Assembly (NCBI GenBank): GCA_020430865.1
Contig: JAGQIY010000863.1
Coordinates: forward strand, 1-30,996
DNA length: 30,996 bases
Direction: 5' to 3'
From: Myxococcales bacterium
GTDB taxonomy: Bacteria > Myxococcota > Polyangia > Polyangiales > Polyangiaceae
Shown: one piece after another, positions 25,991 through 30,996 of the stretch
How positions within the stretch are numbered: position 1 is the stretch's first letter
Layout of the letters: each line of letters starts with the position of its first letter
Made by a program: the position numbers and the translations under genes
Notes under the pieces: generated by a model
The model's input: only the letters and a program-made list of their open reading frames with translations
The model's database searches: none
Told to the model about the DNA's origin: nothing

Positions 25991-27676
25991 TCAGCGCAGA
26001 ACATCGCTCGAATCTGGCGGAGTCTCCGGCTCCTTGGGGATGTAGATCTCGAAGTCCTCGATGCGCTCGATGTGCTGGAAGCGCTCGTCGAGCAGCTGCT
26101 TCAGCTCGGGAAAGGTCTCGTTCAGACTGCGACGCGAGTCGAGGGTATCTCCCGTGACCATCGGGAAGACGTCATTGCGCTGCACCACGATCACGCTGGG
26201 AGGCGTCTGACCGATCTCGCGCAGAAGATCCTCGCGCGCTCGTTCGCGATCCCAGCTCGAGCGCTGCGCCACGTTGTAGATGTACTTCGTGGCGGGCTGG
26301 CGCTCCGCGAGCCAGTAGACGACTGGCTCGAAGCCCCAGACCAGCACCCACTGCTTGCCGTCGCTGTGCTTGGCGACGGCATCCGCGACCCGCTCGTCGG
26401 CGAACAGATTGTAGTCGGCGACGTAGTAGAGTTCCTTGTCGAGCTGACGGGGTTGCTTCAGCCACTCACCGCTGTACAGCGCGCGCATCCGGGTCGCCGA
26501 GCGGTCCCAGAAGGAGCCAGCTACGTCCGTGGTCGCCGTCTGCATGATGGCGAAGAGATAGACGAACGACGCAAAGGCGAGGATTCCACCTGTGCCTCCC
26601 GTGAGGCACAGGCGCCACAGCTTGAGGAAGCCCAGCCCGGAGATCAGCGCCAGCAGCGGGAAGGTCGCCGCGTAGTGGTAGGGGAAGAACTTGCCCTGCA
26701 TCGCGATGCCCGTCAGATGCATCGCGATCACACCGAGCAAGAGCAACACGCCCTCGCGCTCCCGGCTGTGAATCGGACGCATCAAGAGCGCCGCGAAGAT
26801 CCCGGCCGGCACCAGGGCGCTGTAGCGGAAGAAGCACTGGGTGAAGCCCCACCAGAGCATCGGCGGAGCGCTGCGCCCCTCCCAGCTGAGCGCGGTGTAG
26901 CCAGGTGTGAACTCGAACAGCGTCCAGGCGAGCGAACCCCAGGCACCCTTGAGCCAGAACCAACCGGCGACCAAGAGGATCGGCACCAACGAGCTCGCCG
27001 CGGCGATCCAGAGCGGCTTCAGCGACTCCAGGCGCCCTGCGCCATGGAGCCACTCGCGCCGCGCGAGATAGGCGGCGCACACGAGCGCGCCGCCACCGAG
27101 CGGCGGCTTGAGCAGGAAGGCGCAGCCAAAAAGCGCACCCACGCCAACCCAGTTGTAGACGCGGCGGCGGCTCAGGTCGTCCTTCACCGTCAACACCAAT
27201 GCAATTGCCGTAAGGAAACCGCCGAAGGTCTCGGGCTGCGCCGTGTGCCAGAACTCCAGCTGGGCGTGCATCAACGCGGCGAGAGCGCCGGCCAGAGTAC
27301 CGGCGCGAGTCTCGCCGAAGACGTAGAAGGCGAAGCGTCGAAACGCGAACACCATGCCGATCAGGCCCGCCACCTCGAGGATGCGTACGCCCCACATCAC
27401 CTTGCCGAACAGCAGCTCGGCCAAGCTGAAGATCAGGAAGATCCCAGGCGGTTTGAAGTCCCACAGGTCGCGGTAGGGCATCTGCCCCTTCACCACGCCG
27501 CTCGCGACCATGGCGTAGATCCCCTGGTCCCGCCCGAACGAGAACATCAGGATCTGAAGCGCGCTCAGCGCGATCACCGCCCAGCTGGCGATCTCCAGGT
27601 AGCGCCCGAAGTCGGTCGGGCGCGGCACCTGTGGGATCGATCCCACAGGCCGACCACTGCTGCGCGGGGCCACCAC
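25991..27676 (-). CDS. GT39-like polytopic glycosyltransferase (GT-C fold)
   Basis: The product is 561 residues if it starts at GTG 27676; the frame is open to 27838, but that would overlap the start of the divergent ligase gene and adds a featureless 54 residues. About ten membrane segments run from residue 29 (IASWAVIALSALQILMFSFG) to about 400. The first outer loop has FGRDQGIYAMVA, with Asp50 as the likely catalytic acid, and PYRDLWDFKPPGIF, the typical D...KPPG signature of GT39-type transferases. The C-terminal about 150 residues are soluble (WVLVWGFEPVVYWLAERQPA). It is convergent with the GT2 gene. The donor is probably polyprenyl-phosphate sugar; the acceptor is unknown. Confidence 0.87.
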   Translation of the reverse strand: MVAPRSSGRPVGSIPQVPRPTDFGRYLEIASWAVIALSALQILMFSFGRDQGIYAMVASGVVKGQMPYRDLWDFKPPGIFLIFSLAELLFGKVMWGVRILEVAGLIGMVFAFRRFAFYVFGETRAGTLAGALAALMHAQLEFWHTAQPETFGGFLTAIALVLTVKDDLSRRRVYNWVGVGALFGCAFLLKPPLGGGALVCAAYLARREWLHGAGRLESLKPLWIAAASSLVPILLVAGWFWLKGAWGSLAWTLFEFTPGYTALSWEGRSAPPMLWWGFTQCFFRYSALVPAGIFAALLMRPIHSREREGVLLLLGVIAMHLTGIAMQGKFFPYHYAATFPLLALISGLGFLKLWRLCLTGGTGGILAFASFVYLFAIMQTATTDVAGSFWDRSATRMRALYSGEWLKQPRQLDKELYYVADYNLFADERVADAVAKHSDGKQWVLVWGFEPVVYWLAERQPATKYIYNVAQRSSWDRERAREDLLREIGQTPPSVIVVQRNDVFPMVTGDTLDSRRSLNETFPELKQLLDERFQHIERIEDFEIYIPKEPETPPDSSDVLR

Positions 27677-27805
27677 CGCGTCGCTATAGCGGAGAGTCGG
27701 GGCGGGGCAAACCGTCCTGTTCTCGGAGAAACGACGTGGAATACGCGGAGTCGGAGCGGCGTTGTCGGTGGTCGCTTCAGTAAGCGGGCGGGCTATGCTC
27801 TCGCC

Positions 27806-29359
27806 ATGCAGCTCAGCCGGCTGGCCCAGGTCTCGCAACGTGTGGCCGAGACGCGGAAACGCAATCAGAAGCTGGACCTGCTCGCCTCGGTCCTGGCTGA
27901 AGCGGGCGATCGGGAGCTGGAGGTCGCCGTGCCCTGGCTCGCTGGGGTCACGCTGCCAGCACGCGTGGATGCTGACCAGACCAGCGGAAAGCTAGGCGTG
28001 GGACCCAAGTTGCTGTTCGAGCAGGGCGCGGTCCCCCCAGCCAGCCAGAGCCAGCTGTCGTTGCTCGACGTGGACCAGCGGCTAGACCAGCTCCGAGACC
28101 TGCAAGGCAAGGGCTCGTCCAATATCCGCGCGAAAATGTTGGGCGAGCTATTCGCCAGCTGCACTGCGGAGGAACAGCGCTTCCTGCGCGGGCTCATTTC
28201 CGGGGAACTGCGTCAAGGCGCCCTCGAGTCGTTGGTGGTCGACGCGCTGGCCAGGAGCGCTAAGCTCGAACCAAGCGTCGTACGGCGCGCCCAGATGCTG
28301 CTCGGAGACCTGAGGCAGCTCGCGCGCCTGACCCGCGAAGGTGAGGCGGCGCTGCGCGCGGTGCAGATCCAGCTGTACCGCCCGGTGCTGCCGATGCTCG
28401 CGTCGCCGGCAGAGAACGCGAGCGTCGCACTGGGACACCTCGGCGAAGCGCTGCTCGAGTGGAAGCTGGATGGCGCTCGAGTGCAGGTGCACAAGCGAGG
28501 AGACGACGTCCGCATCTACTCGCGGCTGCTCAACGAGGTCACTGACGCCCTGCCAGAGGTCGTGTCGCAAGCGCGCGCCTTGCCCGCCCATGAGCTAGTC
28601 CTCGACGGCGAAGCCATTGCCATGCGGAAAGATGGAACCCCGCTCCCGTTTCAGGTCACGATGAAGCGCTTCGGTCGCAAGCGAGCTGATCCCAGGCTCA
28701 CCGAGACGCTTCCCCTCTCCAGCTTCTTCTTCGATTGCTTGTACGCCGACGGCAGCCTGCTCGATGCCCCGACCAGCGAGCGCGTGAACGCGCTGCGCGA
28801 GCTGATCCCCGAGTCCAACCGAGTCCCGAGCACCCAGACTACGGACCCCCGGGTCGCCGGAGACTTCCTGCGCCGCGCCCTGGAAGCAGGGCACGAAGGG
28901 GTGATGGCGAAATCCCTGGATGCGACCTACGAAGCCGGCCGCCGTGGACAGAGCTGGCTCAAGCTCAAGCAGGCCCACACGCTGGACCTGCTGGTGCTCG
29001 CCGCCGAGTGGGGCAGCGGACGTCGCAAGGGCTGGCTCAGCAACCTTCACCTCGGCGCCGTCGACCCCAGCTCGGGTCAGCCGGTGATGCTGGGCAAGAC
29101 CTTCAAGGGCCTCAGCGACCGCCTATTGAAGTGGCAGACCGAAGCGCTCCTGGCGCGGGAGATCGATCGCGATCGCCACACGGTCTACGTGCGACCAGAG
29201 CTGGTAGTCGAGATCGCGTTCAGCGACGTGCAGCGCAGCCCTCAGTACCCTGCGGGTCTCGCGCTGCGCTTTGCTCGCGTGAAGCGATACCGCGAAGACA
29301 AGCCACCAACCGAGGCAGATACCCTCGATCGGGTTCGCGCGCTGGCCCCTGACATTTGA
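27806..29359 (+). CDS. ATP-dependent DNA ligase (LigB size class)
   Basis: The product is 517 residues from ATG 27806; a much longer open frame upstream is a shadow of the opposite-strand glycosyltransferase. Residues 1-190 are a helical DNA-binding domain (RVAETRKRNQKLDLLASVL, LFASCTAEEQRFLRGLISGE). Motif I is LLEWKLDGARVQVH with the AMP-accepting Lys220. Next come LVLDGEAIAMRKDGTPLPFQ (motif III), EGVMAKSLDATYEAG (motif IV), SWLKLKQAH (motif V) and an OB-fold end (RKGWLSNLHLGAVDP, VEIAFSDVQRSPQYPAGLAL). This is the architecture of archaeal-type ligases and mycobacterial LigB, and complements the essential NAD-dependent LigA in bacteria. No Ku, nuclease or polymerase partner is nearby, so a repair role cannot be specified. 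Confidence 0.95.
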   Translation: MQLSRLAQVSQRVAETRKRNQKLDLLASVLAEAGDRELEVAVPWLAGVTLPARVDADQTSGKLGVGPKLLFEQGAVPPASQSQLSLLDVDQRLDQLRDLQGKGSSNIRAKMLGELFASCTAEEQRFLRGLISGELRQGALESLVVDALARSAKLEPSVVRRAQMLLGDLRQLARLTREGEAALRAVQIQLYRPVLPMLASPAENASVALGHLGEALLEWKLDGARVQVHKRGDDVRIYSRLLNEVTDALPEVVSQARALPAHELVLDGEAIAMRKDGTPLPFQVTMKRFGRKRADPRLTETLPLSSFFFDCLYADGSLLDAPTSERVNALRELIPESNRVPSTQTTDPRVAGDFLRRALEAGHEGVMAKSLDATYEAGRRGQSWLKLKQAHTLDLLVLAAEWGSGRRKGWLSNLHLGAVDPSSGQPVMLGKTFKGLSDRLLKWQTEALLAREIDRDRHTVYVRPELVVEIAFSDVQRSPQYPAGLALRFARVKRYREDKPPTEADTLDRVRALAPDI

Positions 29360-29398
29360 GGTTTGTGGGCCAATCAGACGCAGACGGGGGACGATCCC

Positions 29399-29412
29399 GC
29401 GCACTCGTGCGC
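29399..29412. other. Small palindromic hairpin between the ligase and the next gene
   Basis: GCGCAC-TC-GTGCGC is a perfect palindrome 19 bases before the next start codon. With no T-run it may be an operator or a pause hairpin. Confidence 0.3.
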
Positions 29413-29430
29413 ACCCGCTCTCCGCAGCCC

Positions 29431-30996
29431 ATGCATCGCTTTCAACGCTCTTCGCTTCGCGCCGTCCTGGCTCTGACGCTGGCGCTGTGTCTGCTTGCCG
29501 TGTCGGCATGGGCAACACCTCCGGCCGCCTCGGTCTCCAGCGCACGGCCTCCAGCGAGCGCAGCCCCGAGCGCCACTCCCAGCAGCGCCCCGGCGCCGCC
29601 GAAGCTGCCAGATGACGTGCAAGCGCTGCGTACCAGGGCCCAGCAAGTCCGCGACCTGATGCGCGGCGAGCTGGATCTGCTGGTCACTCCGGAGAGCCTG
29701 TTCGACATCGACATCCGTGACGAGCGGGCCGTCCAGGTGGAGGTGAAGCGCCTGGAGCGGGTCCTGGGGGTGAGGAATGACGCGGCCGACGCGGGTGCCG
29801 ACGCCGCGACGGATGATTCCGCAAAGAAACAACGTCCGACAAGGAAGGCAGCGACCAAACCCCGGGTCTCTCCCCCGAAAAATCCGGGCACGCCCAGGGC
29901 AGCCAAGGACGGATCCGACGCGGGGAGCGACGCTGAGGCGTCCGATGCCTCACCTCCACCGACCGCGGATCCACAGCTGCTCGAGGCGCGCCTCCAGCTC
30001 GACCGTGCGCGCCTCGACTTCCTGAGCCTGCCGCTGGCTGAACGCAGGAGCGTACTCGCGAAGCACTCGGAGCGAGTCGAAGAGGCGAAGAGCAAGGCCA
30101 GCGAAACGGCGCAGAAGATCAGCGCCACCGAGGAGACCCGCGCGGCGGCGGAAGCCGCCCAGCGCCAGGCCCTGGAGCAAGCCGCCAAGTCCAAGAGCGA
30201 GATCCTGAGGCTGCTCAACGAAGAGCGCGCGCGGCTGCTGGGAGTTCGCGTCAAGCAGGCCGACTACGAGAAGGCCCTGCTCGAGCGCGAGAACAAGATC
30301 GCCGGCTTCGGCGAGACGAAGCTCGAGTGGCAGCGCAAGACGCAGGAGCACATCGAGCAACGCAAGAAGCTCGAGGCGACGAGCTCCGCCACCGACAAGC
30401 TCTACTTCGAGCTACGCACTGCCCTACGGAAAGCTCGCGACGAGCTACGCACGAGCCTCGACGGCTTGAGCGAGAGCGGCGATGACGTACCCAGCGCAGG
30501 CCCGGACAAGGTGCAGTCGGGCGGGGTGGAGCTCGATCGCGAGGAGTACGACACACTGCGGGAGACGGTGCTCCAGCAGGAGCAGGTGCTGCGCAAGAAG
30601 GCGCGCGACGTGCTCTGGAAACAAGCCAAGGCGCAGCTCGACCTGGTGGAGGCGCTGAACAAGGACCGCCTGGCCTTCTTCGCGCTGATGTCGCCGGACC
30701 AGAAGGACCAGCTCACGAGCTTTGGCTCCAGCGGCTGGGATCAAGCCAGCGCCGAGCTCGAGCAGGTCAAGCTGGTCGTTCGCTATCACATTCGCGCCTT
30801 GCTCGAGTGGCTGAAGGCGCCCACCGCGGGCATGGCGCGCAGCATCTTCGCGAGCATCATCGCGCTCAAGCTGGTGCTGCTGCTCGGCGTCTTCGTGTGG
30901 TGGCGGCGCCGTGCGGATCAGCTGCTGGAGCTCCTCGCCGAGCGCGCGGAAGAAGAGCGCGCGAAGGCGACCCCGTCGCTGTTCGGGCGCTGGGGA
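29431..30996 (+). CDS. Signal-peptide, coiled-coil, membrane protein; probable MscS-superfamily channel N-terminus (partial)
   Basis: The frame is open from ATG 29431 to the window end, giving 522 residues with no stop, so the C-terminus is missing. It begins with a signal peptide (LRAVLALTLALCLLAVSAWA, ending near residue 28). A proline/alanine stretch and an Asp/Ala-Lys linker (DAADAGADAATDD, DAGSDAEASDAS) follow. Residues about 180-430 are long charged helices with heptad-like spacing, probably coiled coil. A membrane segment lies at about 470-491 (SIFASIIALKLVLLLGVFVW), then RRRADQ and a charged helix. Signal peptide, periplasmic coiled coil and late membrane segments resemble the N-terminal half of MscK/KefA-type mechanosensitive channels. 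The diagnostic MscS domain would be beyond the window, so the call is inferred. Confidence 0.6.
   Translation, partial: MHRFQRSSLRAVLALTLALCLLAVSAWATPPAASVSSARPPASAAPSATPSSAPAPPKLPDDVQALRTRAQQVRDLMRGELDLLVTPESLFDIDIRDERAVQVEVKRLERVLGVRNDAADAGADAATDDSAKKQRPTRKAATKPRVSPPKNPGTPRAAKDGSDAGSDAEASDASPPPTADPQLLEARLQLDRARLDFLSLPLAERRSVLAKHSERVEEAKSKASETAQKISATEETRAAAEAAQRQALEQAAKSKSEILRLLNEERARLLGVRVKQADYEKALLERENKIAGFGETKLEWQRKTQEHIEQRKKLEATSSATDKLYFELRTALRKARDELRTSLDGLSESGDDVPSAGPDKVQSGGVELDREEYDTLRETVLQQEQVLRKKARDVLWKQAKAQLDLVEALNKDRLAFFALMSPDQKDQLTSFGSSGWDQASAELEQVKLVVRYHIRALLEWLKAPTAGMARSIFASIIALKLVLLLGVFVWWRRRADQLLELLAERAEEERAKATPSLFGRWG

Noticed and set aside
26072..27805. A 578-codon open extension upstream of the DNA ligase
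   Set aside because: It is the antisense shadow of the polytopic glycosyltransferase on the other strand. The ligase family N-terminus begins at ATG 27806.

Overview
The window is GC-rich, almost fully coding DNA with GC-ending codons. Secreted and lipoprotein genes carry Asp/Ala/Thr linkers (DAGTDA, DAGSDAEA types), and one gene carries a MopE-type metal-binding motif. This style points to a myxobacterium (Myxococcota, probably the Polyangia/Sorangium side). The assignment is inferred from style only; no rRNA, tRNA, CRISPR array or insertion sequence is visible.

Layout. 1-645: 5' part of a secreted-protein gene (minus strand, cut by the window edge). 871-3096: polyphosphate kinase ppk1. 3139-9105: a molybdenum-cofactor (Moco) island made of moaA, a DUF4403-like lipoprotein, a three-domain gene (NarM-like, MoaC and MoaE), mobA and moeA. 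9546-11774: a DUF6600-like secreted protein with a long basic Ser/Arg tail, followed by a small lipoprotein. 11819-16192: two regulator-led pairs on the minus strand. One is a FadR-type GntR regulator with a C45 (penicillin acyltransferase-like) hydrolase-TPR fusion; the other is a TetR regulator with a fatty-acid-hydroxylase-superfamily membrane protein. Each pair has a clear palindrome just upstream. 16344-27676: an envelope glycosylation neighbourhood with three polytopic GT-C-type glycosyltransferases, a dolichol-phosphate-mannose-synthase-like GT2, two single-pass proteins with similar C-terminal beta-sandwich-like ends, and a membrane sulfatase-fold enzyme. 27806-29359: an ATP-dependent DNA ligase of the LigB size class. 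29431-30996: start of a signal-peptide/coiled-coil/membrane protein, probably a MscS-superfamily channel, cut by the window edge.

How the genes fit together. The Moco genes cover cyclic pyranopterin formation (MoaA, MoaC), the large subunit of molybdopterin synthase (MoaE), molybdate insertion (MoeA) and guanylylation (MobA). The fused NarM-like domain ties the island to nitrate reductase. In the glycosylation region the GT2 enzyme could make the lipid-linked sugar and the GT-C proteins could transfer it outside the membrane; this is an inference from families and proximity.

The most striking object lies in the 685-bp gap at 20801-21485. A near-consensus sigma-54 promoter (21268-21284) sits 10 bases upstream of three tandem stem-loops that end in a strong intrinsic terminator (21397-21443). 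Each loop displays the same C-rich tract, (C)6-8TCCG, which contains the anti-Shine-Dalgarno core CCUCC. Two copies of a perfect palindrome, CTTTCA-N4-TGAAAG, lie upstream as candidate activator sites. I propose a sigma-54-dependent small RNA of about 150 nt that targets ribosome-binding sites, similar in design to the alphaproteobacterial CCUCCUCCC-loop ("cuckoo") sRNAs. It is unproven and worth testing first.
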